A DNA stretch of 55,344 bases from an uncultured Bacteroidales bacterium (GCA_946011725.1 CAMGBT010000007.1:1-55344), one strand, 5' to 3'. Shown: positions 1-9,091, counted from the first letter of the stretch. Translations and numbers: made by a program. The notes: a model not told the origin generated them from the sequence alone.

Positions 1-93
1 CCGTGCGGGCGGCCTTGCGGGCGCGGCGCGGGGGGGCGGTGGTGGGGGGGGGTGGGTAAATATGCGGGGGATGGGGGAGGGGGTGCAGTTTTT
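1..93. other. G-run-rich upstream segment
   Basis: No gene is visible here. The + strand carries runs of 7, 9, 3, 5, 5 and 5 guanines between positions 30 and 83, directly upstream of the rpiB promoter. Such spacing could form G-quadruplexes; that is inference. The segment may be the tail of an intergenic region that begins outside the window. Confidence 0.5.
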
Positions 94-125
94 TTTGGTG
101 GATTGGGATTTTTTTCTTACTTTTG
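94..125 (+). promoter_or_regulatory. Bacteroidota-type promoter of rpiB operon
   Basis: TTTG at 94-97, a 20-base spacer, then TACTTTTG (TAnnTTTG) at 118-125. This matches the -33/-7 consensus of the Bacteroidota primary sigma factor. Transcription would start near 131, leaving a leader of about 67 bases before the rpiB ATG. Confidence 0.75.
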
Positions 126-197
126 CCATTATTTTCGGGTTTGGCGGCTTGTGGCCGCGGTGAGCCCGGTATTGATAACGCGTTTCAATTATTAATT

Positions 198-647
198 ATG
201 TACGACAATAGTGTCAAAATCGGCTTGTGTAGCGACCATGCCGGTTATCAGCTCAAAGAAGCTATTAAGCTGTGGCTCAGCGCCAAAGGCTATGAATTTG
301 AGGACTTCGGCACGGATTCGGAGGCCTCGTGCGACTATCCTGACTATGCTCACCCCTGCGCTGAGGCGGTGGAGAGCGGCCGTTGCGGTTGCGCCATCGC
401 TATGTGTGGTTCGGGCAACGGGATCTCGATCACTCTCAACAAGCACCAAGGGGTGCGTGCGGCTCTGTGCTGGGAGCCGGAGTTGGCTCGTTTGGCTCGC
501 CAACACAATGATGCCAACGTGCTGTCGCTGCCGGCGCGCTTCATCTCGCAAGAGTTAGCTTTGCAAATCGTGGAGGCTTACCTCAATGCTGACTTTGAGG
601 GCGGTCGCCATCAGCGTCGTATCGATAAAATACCCGTAACAAAATAA
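198..647 (+). CDS. rpiB: ribose-5-phosphate isomerase B
   Basis: Interconverts ribose 5-phosphate and ribulose 5-phosphate in the non-oxidative pentose phosphate pathway (cytoplasm). The 149-residue product has the usual RpiB length. It shows the family marks: SDHAG at residues 12-16, a DYPDYA stretch at 46-51, the catalytic-cysteine loop CGSGNGIS starting at Cys70, and HNDANVL near 103. The reading frame stays open upstream to 123, but those residues resemble no RpiB and begin inside the promoter, so the ATG at 198 is chosen. It is the first gene of a co-directional set; the next gene starts 18 bases after its stop. An allose-6-phosphate isomerase role is possible for the family, but nothing nearby supports it. 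Confidence 0.95.
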   Translation: MYDNSVKIGLCSDHAGYQLKEAIKLWLSAKGYEFEDFGTDSEASCDYPDYAHPCAEAVESGRCGCAIAMCGSGNGISITLNKHQGVRAALCWEPELARLARQHNDANVLSLPARFISQELALQIVEAYLNADFEGGRHQRRIDKIPVTK

Positions 648-665
648 CACCTCAACTACCTCTGT

Positions 666-1436
666 ATGAATAAGTTTCTTGAAATTTTAGCCGCTGTGGG
701 CATGGTGCTTTTGACCATTCTTTTGTTTGCCTGCGGCCCCTCGCAAGAACAGAAAGCTCAGGAGCTGACCGACGCGGCCGCCGCAGTCTGCGACTCTGTG
801 CAACAAACTTACTCCACCGTGGTGATCGAAGCCGAATATCCCAATGTGAAGTTGAATGTGGCTTTGGACGACTCGCTGTTTCACGCCGAACTGATTACCG
901 AACCGGTGGCTAACTTCTTCTTAGCCAAGTACATCCAAACGCTGCCCGGCAACAATGCCAAGCCTCTGATGCATAAGGTGAAAGAGGCGCAAGGTGCAGT
1001 GCAACTGAATGTTACCGACCTCTACGGCAAGACCTTCACCGCCGAACTTACCCCGGACCAGGTCATTGGTCTGTTCACCGCCAAGAACACCCAGCTGAGC
1101 GTGCCTGCCGTGAAGGAGGGACTCGAAACGCTGCTCGGTACGCAGCTCGAAATCCCGGCCCGCTTCAAGCTCGCGGGCGAGGTCAGCGCCTCGGTTGAAG
1201 GCGGTTTCTTGGAGTACGAAGTGCCGGTTAAGGCCATCGACGTGGCTAACCTCACCCAAGGCAACATCGTGTTCTACCACGAGCAACTACTTAAGAATCA
1301 GTGGAAAAACCTCTCCTACTTTGCCTATATGCTCAAAGATTTGGGCATCGATGGCATCCGCATAGTGTATGCCGATGTCGACTCCGACAAGAAGGTGAAG
1401 CAGGCGTTCCCCTGGCGCTCCATTTTCAAAGAATAA
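666..1436 (+). CDS. putative lipoprotein of unknown function
   Basis: I do not recognise this family. The 256-residue product begins with a hydrophobic segment (about residues 6-22) ending in LLFAC, a plausible lipobox with Cys23, so it is probably exported and lipid-anchored. The rest is soluble, mixed alpha/beta in appearance and rich in charged residues, without further membrane segments or a clear motif. It lies 18 bases after rpiB and 23 bases before pepT, so it is almost certainly in the same transcript, but neither neighbour suggests a role. The position -1 residue is Ala and -2 is Phe, a looser lipobox than the Enterobacterial consensus, which is common in Bacteroidota. Confidence 0.8.
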   Translation: MNKFLEILAAVGMVLLTILLFACGPSQEQKAQELTDAAAAVCDSVQQTYSTVVIEAEYPNVKLNVALDDSLFHAELITEPVANFFLAKYIQTLPGNNAKPLMHKVKEAQGAVQLNVTDLYGKTFTAELTPDQVIGLFTAKNTQLSVPAVKEGLETLLGTQLEIPARFKLAGEVSASVEGGFLEYEVPVKAIDVANLTQGNIVFYHEQLLKNQWKNLSYFAYMLKDLGIDGIRIVYADVDSDKKVKQAFPWRSIFKE

Positions 1437-1459
1437 TATCCACCCCATAATCACCAGCC

Positions 1460-2692
1460 ATGAATCTGATTGACCGCTTTCTCGAATATGTAAAATTCGA
1501 TACCCAAAGCGACGAACTCACCGGGTTGACGCCGTCAACCCCGGGTCAAATGATTTTCGCCCAGCATCTTAAAGAAGAATTGGAATCTCTTGGTCTTCAA
1601 GAGATTACCCTCGACGATAACGGCTACTTGATGGCCACTCTGCCGGCCAACACCTCGGCCGCAGTGCCCACCGTGGGCTTCATCGCTCACTTGGACACTT
1701 CGCCCGATATGTCGGGCCGCCACGTGTCGCCCCGCATCGTGCAGAAGTACCCCGGCGGCGACATCGTGCTCAACGAAGCCACCGGCACGGTGCTCTCGCC
1801 TAACGACTTCCCCGAACTCAACCACTACGTGGGTCAGGACCTGATTGTGACCGACGGCAACACCCTGCTCGGCGCCGACGACAAAGCCGGCGTGGCTGAG
1901 ATCATCTCCGCCGTCGACTATCTGATCAAGCACCCCGAAATCAAGCACGGCAAAATCCGCATTGCGTTCAACCCCGACGAGGAAATCGGTCGCGGCGCGC
2001 ACAAATTCGACGTGGAAGCCTTCGGCGCCGACTTCGCCTACACCATGGACGGCGGCGAAGTGGGCGAGTTGGAGTTTGAGAACTTCAACGCCGCCGTGGC
2101 TAAGGTATCGTTCCGCGGCCGCAACGTGCACCCGGGCTACGCCAAGCACAAGATGATTAACTCCATGCGCATCGCCAACCAGTTTATCATCATGCTTCCG
2201 CGCTGGGAAACTCCCGAGCACACAGAAGGTTACGAAGGCTTCTACCACCTCATCGGCATCGAAGGCACCGTGGAAGCTACCACCCTCACTTACATCATCC
2301 GCGACCACGACCGCGACCGCTTCGAGCGCCGCAAGAAAGAGCTCGAACACCTCGCTCGCAAGATAAACAACGAGTTCCCGGGCTGCTGCGAAATCGAAAT
2401 CAAGGACCAATACTACAACATGCGCGAGAAAATCGAGCCGGTGATGTACATCATCGACATCGCTCGCCAGGCTATGGAATTGGCCGACGTCACCCCCAAG
2501 GTGCAACCTATCCGCGGCGGCACCGACGGCGCCCAGCTCTCGTACAAGGGTCTGCCCTGCCCCAACATCTTCGCCGGCGGTCTCAACTTCCACGGCCGCT
2601 ACGAGTTTGTGCCCATTCCTTCGATGGAGAAAGCCATGAATGTGATTGTGCAAATCGCATCGCTGGTAGGCTCGGGCAAGTGCAATGGCTGA
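1460..2692 (+). CDS. pepT: peptidase T (tripeptide aminopeptidase)
   Basis: A cytoplasmic di-zinc M20 peptidase that removes the N-terminal residue from tripeptides. At 410 residues it has normal PepT length. The metal and catalytic residues are all visible: HLD with His77 and Asp79, ADDKAG with Asp140, DEEIG with Glu174 and Glu175, MDGG with Asp197, and the late His378 in GLNFHGRYE. The [10 protein letters not shown] stretch before it is also typical. The last eight bases overlap the start of miaA, which suggests translational coupling. It is the third gene of the rpiB operon. Confidence 0.96.
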   Translation: MNLIDRFLEYVKFDTQSDELTGLTPSTPGQMIFAQHLKEELESLGLQEITLDDNGYLMATLPANTSAAVPTVGFIAHLDTSPDMSGRHVSPRIVQKYPGGDIVLNEATGTVLSPNDFPELNHYVGQDLIVTDGNTLLGADDKAGVAEIISAVDYLIKHPEIKHGKIRIAFNPDEEIGRGAHKFDVEAFGADFAYTMDGGEVGELEFENFNAAVAKVSFRGRNVHPGYAKHKMINSMRIANQFIIMLPRWETPEHTEGYEGFYHLIGIEGTVEATTLTYIIRDHDRDRFERRKKELEHLARKINNEFPGCCEIEIKDQYYNMREKIEPVMYIIDIARQAMELADVTPKVQPIRGGTDGAQLSYKGLPCPNIFAGGLNFHGRYEFVPIPSMEKAMNVIVQIASLVGSGKCNG

Positions 2693-3599
2693 GTCCACGC
2701 TCATCGTGATCACCGGCGCCACTGCCTCGGGCAAGTCGGCGCTGGCTATCGATGTGGCCGGGCGGTTGGGGTGCGAAATCATCTCCGCCGACTCGCGCCA
2801 ACTCTTCCGCGACATCCCTATCGGCACCGCCGCGCCCACTGCCGAGCAGTTGGCGGCGGTGCCGCATCATTTGGTGGGCACACTGCCGTTGGACGGCTAC
2901 TACAGCGCGGCGCAGTTTGAGGCTGATGCCTTGGCCATAGCCGAGCGGCTGTGGGAGCGGTCGCCCTACGTGGTGGTGTGCGGCGGGTCGATGATGTATA
3001 TCGACGCCCTCACTGACGGCATCGACGAGTTGCCCACCATCACCGAAGCCACCCGCTCGCGGGTGCTGCAAATGCTTGAGCAACAGGGATTAAGCGGGCT
3101 GTTGGCTTACCTCGAGATACTCGACCCGGAGTACTATGCCGCGGTGGACCGCGCCAACACGCGGCGGGTGGTCCACGCCGTGGAAATCTGCCTGGAGGCG
3201 GGCGTGCCGTACTCACAACTGCGGGTGCGCCGCCGCGCCGAGCGCCCGTTCCGCATCATCAAGACGGCCATCGACATGCCGCGCGAGCAGCTGTTCGCCC
3301 GCATCAATAGGCGGGTGGAGGAGATGATGGACCAAGGGCTGCTGGACGAGGCGCGGCGCGTGTATCCCCTGCGCCATCTCAACTCCCTTAACACCGTGGG
3401 CTACAAGGAGTTATTCGCCTACTTCGACGGCGCTATGGACCTGCCCACCGCCACCGCCCGCATCGCTAAAAACACCCGCGTCTACGCCAAGAAACAGCTG
3501 ACATGGTTAGCGCGCGCCGGCGTCCGCCCCACCGAGTGGCTGCCCGCCGCAGCCCCGCTGCCGGCGCTGCTGGCTCTCCTGCGCCGCGAGCCGCAGTAA
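2685..3599 (+). CDS. miaA: tRNA dimethylallyltransferase
   Basis: Transfers a dimethylallyl group to A37 of tRNAs that read codons starting with U. The 304-residue product carries the P-loop GATASGKS at 11-18, the [16 protein letters not shown] segment that contacts the prenyl donor and tRNA, a HHLVG motif, and the later [10 protein letters not shown] region expected in MiaA. It begins eight bases before the pepT stop and ends the operon. The final 25 residues are Pro/Ala/Leu-rich and less conserved, as is common. A GC-rich hairpin field and a dispersed repeat follow the stop. Confidence 0.96.
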   Translation: MAESTLIVITGATASGKSALAIDVAGRLGCEIISADSRQLFRDIPIGTAAPTAEQLAAVPHHLVGTLPLDGYYSAAQFEADALAIAERLWERSPYVVVCGGSMMYIDALTDGIDELPTITEATRSRVLQMLEQQGLSGLLAYLEILDPEYYAAVDRANTRRVVHAVEICLEAGVPYSQLRVRRRAERPFRIIKTAIDMPREQLFARINRRVEEMMDQGLLDEARRVYPLRHLNSLNTVGYKELFAYFDGAMDLPTATARIAKNTRVYAKKQLTWLARAGVRPTEWLPAAAPLPALLALLRREPQ

Positions 3600-3603
3600 G
3601 CGA

Positions 3604-3866
3604 GCCGCGGGCGCTTCCGCGCCGCAGAACCTCCGGCAGGGGGGCGGGCGCTTTCGCGCCGCTCGGCTTCCGCAGACCCCGAGGCAAGCCTCGAGGCTAC
3701 AGCAACCGGAACCGCCCCGCGGTGGGCGCTTCGCTGCGCCGAGCCATGCCGGCGGGCGGGTGAGCGCGCACAGCTGCGGTCCGAGCAAGAGCTCGGAGCG
3801 GGTGCAAAAAGGCTCCGCGCGGGCGGGTGGGCTGCACAGCCGGGGGCGCTTCCGCTGCGGCGAGCC
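3604..3866. repeat. cluster of GC-rich hairpins between convergent genes
   Basis: The 285 bases between miaA (+) and the MATE gene (-) hold no gene. Four related units start GGGCGCTT and fold on themselves, near 3608, 3646, 3724 and 3845 (for example GGGCGCTTTCGCGCC). A further near-perfect palindrome, CGAGGCAAGCCTCG, lies near 3680-3693. A copy of the dispersed ~40-base repeat sits inside (3781-3820). Strong structure at a convergent junction suggests transcription termination or a REP-like cluster. Confidence 0.55.
3781..3820 (+). repeat. dispersed ~40-base intergenic repeat, copy 1
   Basis: Starts CCGAGC, loop AAGA, GCTCGG (a 6-bp hairpin), then after a short gap CAAAAAGGCTCCGCGCG. A second possible stem pairs CGGAGC with GCTCCG across the gap and is mutually exclusive with the first. 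This is the best-formed copy of a family with ten members in this window, lying between two convergent genes. Confidence 0.75.
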
Positions 3867-3884
3867 TTGTGGCGGAGGTGGGGG

Positions 3885-5219
3885 TTAGGGGCGGGTGGCG
3901 CGGAGGAAGAAGTGGAGGAAGAGGGCGCCGGCGAGGATGAGGCTTACGGAGAAACTGAGCACTACGCCCCAGACGCCCAGAGCGGCGGTGAAGGCCAGGA
4001 GGTAGGTGGCGGGAACGCCTATCACCATGTAGGAGATGAAGGCGATCCATAGCATCGGTTGCACGCGCGAGGTGCCGCGCAGGGCGTTGGCGAAGGTGAC
4101 TTGGGTGGCGTCGCCGAGTTGGTAGATGAGCAGCGGCACGATGAGGGTGAGGGTGAGTGCTTGCACGGCTGTATCTTCGGTGAAGGCATAGATGAAGTCG
4201 CGGGCCAGGAGCACGAAGATGGCCATGGCGGCGAGCATGGCGGTGAGCATGAGGTGGTAGCCGGCCCAGGCGATGTGGCGCATGCGGGCGTGGCCTAATG
4301 CGGTGGCGTTGGCCACTTTCACGGAGATGGCGGCGCCGATGCTGTAGTACATGCAGAATCCGAACATGCCGATGACGATGATGATTTGGTAGGAGGCCAG
4401 GGGCACGGTGCCGAGCCAGCCGGTCATCAGTCCGGCCACGGTGAATGAGCCGCTTTCGAAGGCCATCTGCAGGCTCACGGGCATGGAGGTGGCCCACACG
4501 CGGCGGGCGGTGCCGGCGGGTGCATCGGCGGCCGTAAATCCCTCACGGTAAAGGCGATAGCTGCGTTTGCCGAGGATGGCCCATAGCAGGATGGCCATCA
4601 TCAGCAGGCGAGCCGCGAGGGTGGCGATGCCGGCGCCGGTGAGGCCGAGTTCGGGTGCGCCCCAGTGGCCGTAGATTAGGGCGTAGTTGCCGAGGATGTT
4701 GATGGAGTTGCACACGATCACGGCGTACATTGGCAGGCGCGAGTTGTTGATGGCGTAGAGCCACTGTGCCAAGAGGTTGAACACGGCCAGGGGCACCAAG
4801 CCGCACAGCCACAGCAGGTAGTAGGGGCGGATAAGTGGCAGTAGTTCAGCGGGTTGGCCTAAGCGGTCGAGGTTGAAATACAGCACGGCCATGATGGCGG
4901 TGACGGCCAAGGCGAACAGCACGTTGCAGCGCAGTGCCGAGCGTGTGAGGGCGCCGATGGAGCGGTGTTCGCCGCGGCCGAAGAGGGCGCCGGCCAGGGG
5001 GGTGAGGCCGTAGCTGAAGCCCATGATGGCGCAGAAGGCGGTGTTGAACATGGCGTTGACAAACGAGGCTGCCGCCAAGGATTCGGTGGCATAGCGTCCA
5101 ACCATGATGTTGTCGGCAAAGCCCAGCACGATGCCGCCCAGTTGGCTCACCACGATGGGCAAGCCCAGCAGGGCCAACTCCTTGTACGTCGACTTGTAAT
5201 GACTGAAACTGTATTTCAT
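3885..5219 (-). CDS. MATE family efflux transporter
   Basis: A cation-coupled multidrug exporter of the inner membrane. The product is 444 residues, normal for MATE. It has about twelve hydrophobic helices in two related halves, with family-like stretches such as LPIVVSQLGGIVLGFADNIMVG near the N terminus and PVSLQMAFESGSF in the second half. The frame extends upstream to 5276, but that stretch overlaps the hairpin at 5261-5295 and would add residues unlike any MATE protein, so the ATG at 5219 is chosen. Substrate cannot be told from sequence. It is downstream of the Bax-inhibitor-like gene on the same strand, separated by that hairpin. Confidence 0.9.
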   Translation of the reverse strand: MKYSFSHYKSTYKELALLGLPIVVSQLGGIVLGFADNIMVGRYATESLAAASFVNAMFNTAFCAIMGFSYGLTPLAGALFGRGEHRSIGALTRSALRCNVLFALAVTAIMAVLYFNLDRLGQPAELLPLIRPYYLLWLCGLVPLAVFNLLAQWLYAINNSRLPMYAVIVCNSINILGNYALIYGHWGAPELGLTGAGIATLAARLLMMAILLWAILGKRSYRLYREGFTAADAPAGTARRVWATSMPVSLQMAFESGSFTVAGLMTGWLGTVPLASYQIIIVIGMFGFCMYYSIGAAISVKVANATALGHARMRHIAWAGYHLMLTAMLAAMAIFVLLARDFIYAFTEDTAVQALTLTLIVPLLIYQLGDATQVTFANALRGTSRVQPMLWIAFISYMVIGVPATYLLAFTAALGVWGVVLSFSVSLILAGALFLHFFLRATRP

Positions 5220-5260
5220 ATACTTGACTATTAGGTAGATAGATTTATAGCACAAAAATG

Positions 5261-5295
5261 CGAAGTACGAACTCACCGGGTGGATTCGTACTTCG
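5261..5295. terminator. perfect 11-bp hairpin between BI-1 and MATE genes
   Basis: CGAAGTACGAA at 5261-5271 pairs exactly with TTCGTACTTCG at 5285-5295 over a 13-base loop. It sits 21 bases after the Bax-inhibitor stop and upstream of the MATE start. No T-run follows on the minus strand, so it could be a terminator, an attenuator or an mRNA processing site. The arms contain the ACGAA word seen in other intergenic arrays here. Confidence 0.5.
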
Positions 5296-5316
5296 TGAAG
5301 GGCTATTCGCCGGCCC

Positions 5317-6027
5317 TTATCTGCGGTTGCCGAAGAATCGGAGCAGGTACAGGAACAGGTTGATGAAGTCCAAGTACAGGGTTAATGCGCCGATGGTGGC
5401 TAAGCGGCCCACTTGGTCGACGGGCATCACTTGGGCCATCTGCTTGATTTTCTGGGTATCCCAAGCGGTGAGGCCCACGAAGATGATGATGCCGATGAAG
5501 GAGATGATGTAGTCAAATTGTTCGCTTTGCATAAACATGTTCACCACTACGGCGATGATCAGGCCGATGAGGGCCATCATCAGGATGTGGCCGATCTTGC
5601 TGAGGTCGGCGGCGGTGGTGTAGCCGTAGATGCTCATGGCACCGAATGTGCCGGCGGTGATGAAGAATGTTTTAGCGATGGAAGCGCCGGTGTAGATTAG
5701 GAAGATTGGCGAGAGCATCAGGCCGTTGACGGTGGCAAAGAGGAAGAAGAGCAGCATGGCGGTGGTGTTGCTGATGCGGTCGATTGCCGAGGAGATGCCG
5801 ATAACCAGACCTAATTCCACCACAACCAAGCCGAGCATCACGAAACGCTTGGTTAACAGGAACTCCATAATGGAATAAGAGTTGACGCAGAGCAGCGACA
5901 CGATGGCCGTTACCAGCAGGCCCAAGAACATGTTGAGGTACACTCGCTTCATAGCGGCGGCCACCATGTTTTGCACGGCCATCGGCGATTGGTACACCTG
6001 GCCGTAGTTCATTTGATAATTGTTCAT
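5317..6027 (-). CDS. Bax inhibitor-1 / YccA family membrane protein
   Basis: A multi-pass inner-membrane protein of 236 residues with about seven hydrophobic helices after a short Asn/Gln/Tyr-rich N terminus. The pattern MKRVYLNMFLGLLVTA at the start, SPIFLIYTG in the middle and GLTAWDTQKIK near the end is typical of the family. Family members form pH-sensitive calcium leak channels in studied cases, or contact FtsH (YccA in E. coli); which applies here is unknown. Upstream is a 170-base gap with a long hairpin (6084-6135). Confidence 0.92.
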   Translation of the reverse strand: MNNYQMNYGQVYQSPMAVQNMVAAAMKRVYLNMFLGLLVTAIVSLLCVNSYSIMEFLLTKRFVMLGLVVVELGLVIGISSAIDRISNTTAMLLFFLFATVNGLMLSPIFLIYTGASIAKTFFITAGTFGAMSIYGYTTAADLSKIGHILMMALIGLIIAVVVNMFMQSEQFDYIISFIGIIIFVGLTAWDTQKIKQMAQVMPVDQVGRLATIGALTLYLDFINLFLYLLRFFGNRR

Positions 6028-6083
6028 AAATGATTTATTTTGAGGAGCTTATTATTTACAATAAGATGAATACGTATGAAATC

Positions 6084-6135
6084 GAAGGGTGAGCCAACAC
6101 CTTAACAACCGAGCAGCGCAAAAAGTTCGCCCTTC
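6084..6135. other. long-loop inverted repeat upstream of BI-1 gene
   Basis: GAAGGGTGA (6084-6092) can pair with TCGCCCTTC (6127-6135) using one G-U pair, around a 34-base loop. It lies between the stop of the 6198-7607 gene and the BI-1 start, so it could terminate the former or structure the latter's leader. Confidence 0.3.
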
Positions 6136-6197
6136 TAATCCAATAACGCAAAAATTACATAAATATTGTAGGGGGTAGAGATGAGAGAGGATTGGGG

Positions 6198-7607
6198 TTA
6201 TTCGTTGGCGAGGCCGAAGTCGGCGATTACTTGGTCGTAGAAGCCTTTAGAGCAGCGTCCGCTCATCGTGGTGTAAGGATTGGTGACATTTCTAATAACG
6301 GTACTGCCGGGATCGCCTTCGGCTGTGATGGTGTATTGGCTGTTGGTACCGGGAATCATGAATTGTGCTTTGAACGACATTTGGATGCCCAAAAATGCAT
6401 ATTTAGCTTCTTCTTTATGAGAGTAGGCTTCAGTTTCGGAGTAAATCCAAACATCCGGGATACCGATTATAGACTCTTGGTTGGATACAGTATAGTGAAG
6501 TTGGATAACCGGACACTTGCTGTCTTGTGGAATCTCAGCTTGGTCAACGATTATGAAATCAATAATTTGTGTCTTGAAGAGCCTTTTCGCGGAAGAGTTT
6601 AGCGTATTTACAATCTGTGAAGCCCAGCCTTTAACATCTGATTCATTAAGTTCACTTTTGATGGGCTTTATCTTGGATTTGAGGTCGGAGAAAGCTTCCA
6701 GATGAAAGTAGTTGAGTAGTTGCTGAGTGGTTTCGGGATAGTCGGTGAATTCTTTGAGATTGAGCTCGGGGTGTACAAACACATACACTTGTGTGATTTT
6801 GTTGGTATGCATGTATTCCAGCATGTCAATCATGAATTTTTGCGCTTGGTTGGGCGAATCGCCTACAGTGGATTTGTACTGCGCGATGCCGTTGACCCAG
6901 AGGTCGTCGAGGAACTTGCGGTATTCGGCGGCTTTGCGGCCTTCGGGGTATTTGCCGAGGTAATCGTGAACGGCTTTGATGCGCGAATCAAATTCGTAAT
7001 CTGCATTGTTGACTTCAACCGCTAAAATCATAACATCCTCGGCATGAGCACCATCGGGAAATTCATTGAAGTAGTTTTCAACATCCCCGGGATAGAGATA
7101 ACCTATTTCGAAGTCTTCCTGCAGCTCGGCGAATGCGCGCTTCTCGGCGAAGTAGGGCAGATTGTACACCCAGATGCCGATGACAAGGCAAGCTACGATG
7201 CCCAAGAAGATGAAAAGGTTGCGGCGACGACGGCGAGCGCGCTGCTGCTCATATTGGATACGTTGGGTATCGAAGTCGGTGAGAGCCAGGATTTTATCGG
7301 CATATTCGCGTGGGTATCTTTGGAAGATGAACACCGTTTCGCGTTCGCCCAAGGCTTCGGCTTCGTTCACCTGCTCTTGGGTATAGTTGAGCGATTCGGT
7401 TTGCTTGATATATCCGGCCAGTGCCACAGCCATCTGCTGCAGCACGACGCGGTCGTAGTCGTAGACATTGGGGTGGGCAGAGAGAGCAACAACTGTGCTC
7501 AGCAGGTCGGCATTGGCTTGACGCGTGGTCAAGTTGTAGCGCTGCATTATCAAGCGCGTGGCGCACTCGATGCGGGCAATCATTCGGTAGGCGTTGAACT
7601 GTTCCAT
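6198..7607 (-). CDS. single-pass membrane protein of unknown function, tandem paralog B
   Basis: I do not recognise this 469-residue family. An N-terminal region of about 125 residues, alpha-helical by appearance, is followed by RARRRRR (123-129) and one membrane segment (about 130-149, ending VYNLPYFAEKRAF). The positive-inside rule places the N-terminal part in the cytoplasm and the roughly 320-residue C-terminal part in the periplasm. The periplasmic part starts with helical, TPR-like spacing (NYFNEFPDGAHAED, DYLGKYPEGRKAAEY) and ends in a beta-rich region. It is a clear paralog of the next gene (7641-9080), strongest from the N terminus through the membrane segment. The gap between the two is 33 bases, so they are co-transcribed. 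Confidence 0.85.
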   Translation of the reverse strand: MEQFNAYRMIARIECATRLIMQRYNLTTRQANADLLSTVVALSAHPNVYDYDRVVLQQMAVALAGYIKQTESLNYTQEQVNEAEALGERETVFIFQRYPREYADKILALTDFDTQRIQYEQQRARRRRRNLFIFLGIVACLVIGIWVYNLPYFAEKRAFAELQEDFEIGYLYPGDVENYFNEFPDGAHAEDVMILAVEVNNADYEFDSRIKAVHDYLGKYPEGRKAAEYRKFLDDLWVNGIAQYKSTVGDSPNQAQKFMIDMLEYMHTNKITQVYVFVHPELNLKEFTDYPETTQQLLNYFHLEAFSDLKSKIKPIKSELNESDVKGWASQIVNTLNSSAKRLFKTQIIDFIIVDQAEIPQDSKCPVIQLHYTVSNQESIIGIPDVWIYSETEAYSHKEEAKYAFLGIQMSFKAQFMIPGTNSQYTITAEGDPGSTVIRNVTNPYTTMSGRCSKGFYDQVIADFGLANE

Positions 7608-7640
7608 AGTTTATTTAGGTAAGGGGTAAGAGGTCGGGGG

Positions 7641-9080
7641 TTAGCGGGCGGGGAGGCCGAAGTGGCTTTTCATCATGTTATAGCACTTCTTGGCGCAGGC
7701 GGTGCACATTTGGCCGTAAGATTGCATTTTTTCGATGTCTACATCATTGGTGGTGCAAGAACCGGTGGCAATGATTCGGTGCTCTGAGCCGGGGATGATA
7801 AATTCGGCGGTAAGCTCCATTTTGATGCTGAAGAAGATGCCAACTCCTCTCTTATAGCTGGAACCGGAGTCGCCGTAGGTAATTTCCTCCCAAACGGACA
7901 ATAAGTTTGGCGATCCGTCTGCATAATCTAAGTTAGAGAGGCTGTAGTAGAGGTGGAGGGCAGGTTCAGCGCTGTGGGCGTCTACGCTGTCAGGCTCGAT
8001 GACGTTGAAGATTATCATAGATGCATTGAATGGTTTGTTGATTGATTCATCAAGACCATATTCATAGTCAAAGCCCCACTGGTTGAAATCGTATTTGTTG
8101 AAGAATTTCTTGGCGGAGCGGATGGAGCCGGGTATCGTTAGGCCGTATAGATAGATGCCGTTGGATAATTTGCGTTGGATGTCTTCGGGATAGTCGGAGA
8201 AGTCTTTGAGATTGTTGATTATGTGCGGCACCACCAATACTGTGTCGAGGCTGTTGGTGTGCATGTAGTTGAGCATCTCGATTACGAAATCTTCGTAGTC
8301 GGATCTGTGGAAGCCGACCGAACTGCGGTAACTCTTGATGCCATCCGTCCAAATTTGGTCGTAGTATTGGCGACATTCATCGGCATATTGGCCCTCGGGG
8401 TAGCGTTCCAAGTATTCATCGATGGCTCGAAGCAAATTTTTGGTGATGCCCATTTTATTGGCAGAACGCGCCGAATTTATGATTAGTTCCTCAATGTGTT
8501 CGTTATCAGGATAATCATCAATGAATCTTTGTACATCCCAAATGCTTAGACGGCCTTCCTCATTGAACCTTTTTTCGAGCGCGGCGTAAGCGCGTTTTTC
8601 TGCAAAGTATGGGAGGTTGTAAATAATTTTGCCGATAACAAAGCAGGCAATGACACCTAAGATTATAGCACCTATGCGCAGACGCTTGCGGTTCTTGGCG
8701 CGTTGTTGTTCGGCACGTTCATTAGCCAATTGGATGCGTTCTTGCTCGAAGTCGGTGAGCGCCAAGATTCGGTCGGCATAGTTGTAGGAGTATTCTTGGA
8801 AGATGAATTGGGCCTCGCGCTCGCCGATGGCAGTTTCATACCTAATTTGCTGTGGCTCAAGGTTGAGGGATTCGGTTTGCTTGGCGTATTGGTCGAACGC
8901 GATGGACATTTTCTTGAGCAAAGCGATGTCGATGGAGCCGGTGATGCGAGTAGCCAGGGCATCAATTGCTTCTTTCAAGTCGACATTACTATATCGCAAG
9001 CTAAGATTGTAGCGCTGCATCAGGATGCGGAATGTGCAACTAATGCGGCCAATCATGCGGTAGGGGTTGAACTTTTCCAT
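7641..9080 (-). CDS. single-pass membrane protein of unknown function, tandem paralog A
   Basis: A 479-residue relative of the following gene, sharing NPYRMI/NAYRMI, MQRYNL, KQTESLN, GERE, ILALTDF and NLPYFAEKRA in the same order. The membrane segment is about residues 135-154, preceded by KNRKRLR, giving a cytoplasmic N-terminal domain and a periplasmic C-terminal domain. The extreme C terminus holds several cysteines (MCTACAKKC) not matched at the same density in paralog B. The upstream leader is the pyrimidine-rich complement of the GGTAGAG repeat array, and argS lies beyond it, so the three genes may form one transcription unit. Function is unknown. Confidence 0.85.
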   Translation of the reverse strand: MEKFNPYRMIGRISCTFRILMQRYNLSLRYSNVDLKEAIDALATRITGSIDIALLKKMSIAFDQYAKQTESLNLEPQQIRYETAIGEREAQFIFQEYSYNYADRILALTDFEQERIQLANERAEQQRAKNRKRLRIGAIILGVIACFVIGKIIYNLPYFAEKRAYAALEKRFNEEGRLSIWDVQRFIDDYPDNEHIEELIINSARSANKMGITKNLLRAIDEYLERYPEGQYADECRQYYDQIWTDGIKSYRSSVGFHRSDYEDFVIEMLNYMHTNSLDTVLVVPHIINNLKDFSDYPEDIQRKLSNGIYLYGLTIPGSIRSAKKFFNKYDFNQWGFDYEYGLDESINKPFNASMIIFNVIEPDSVDAHSAEPALHLYYSLSNLDYADGSPNLLSVWEEITYGDSGSSYKRGVGIFFSIKMELTAEFIIPGSEHRIIATGSCTTNDVDIEKMQSYGQMCTACAKKCYNMMKSHFGLPAR

Positions 9081-9091
9081 GGGTATAGGGT

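Noticed and set aside
1535-2839. A 434-codon minus-strand open frame opposite pepT
   Set aside because: pepT on the + strand has all catalytic residues and a normal length; the antisense frame is low-complexity (Val/Asp/His-rich), as expected opposite a GC-rich gene.
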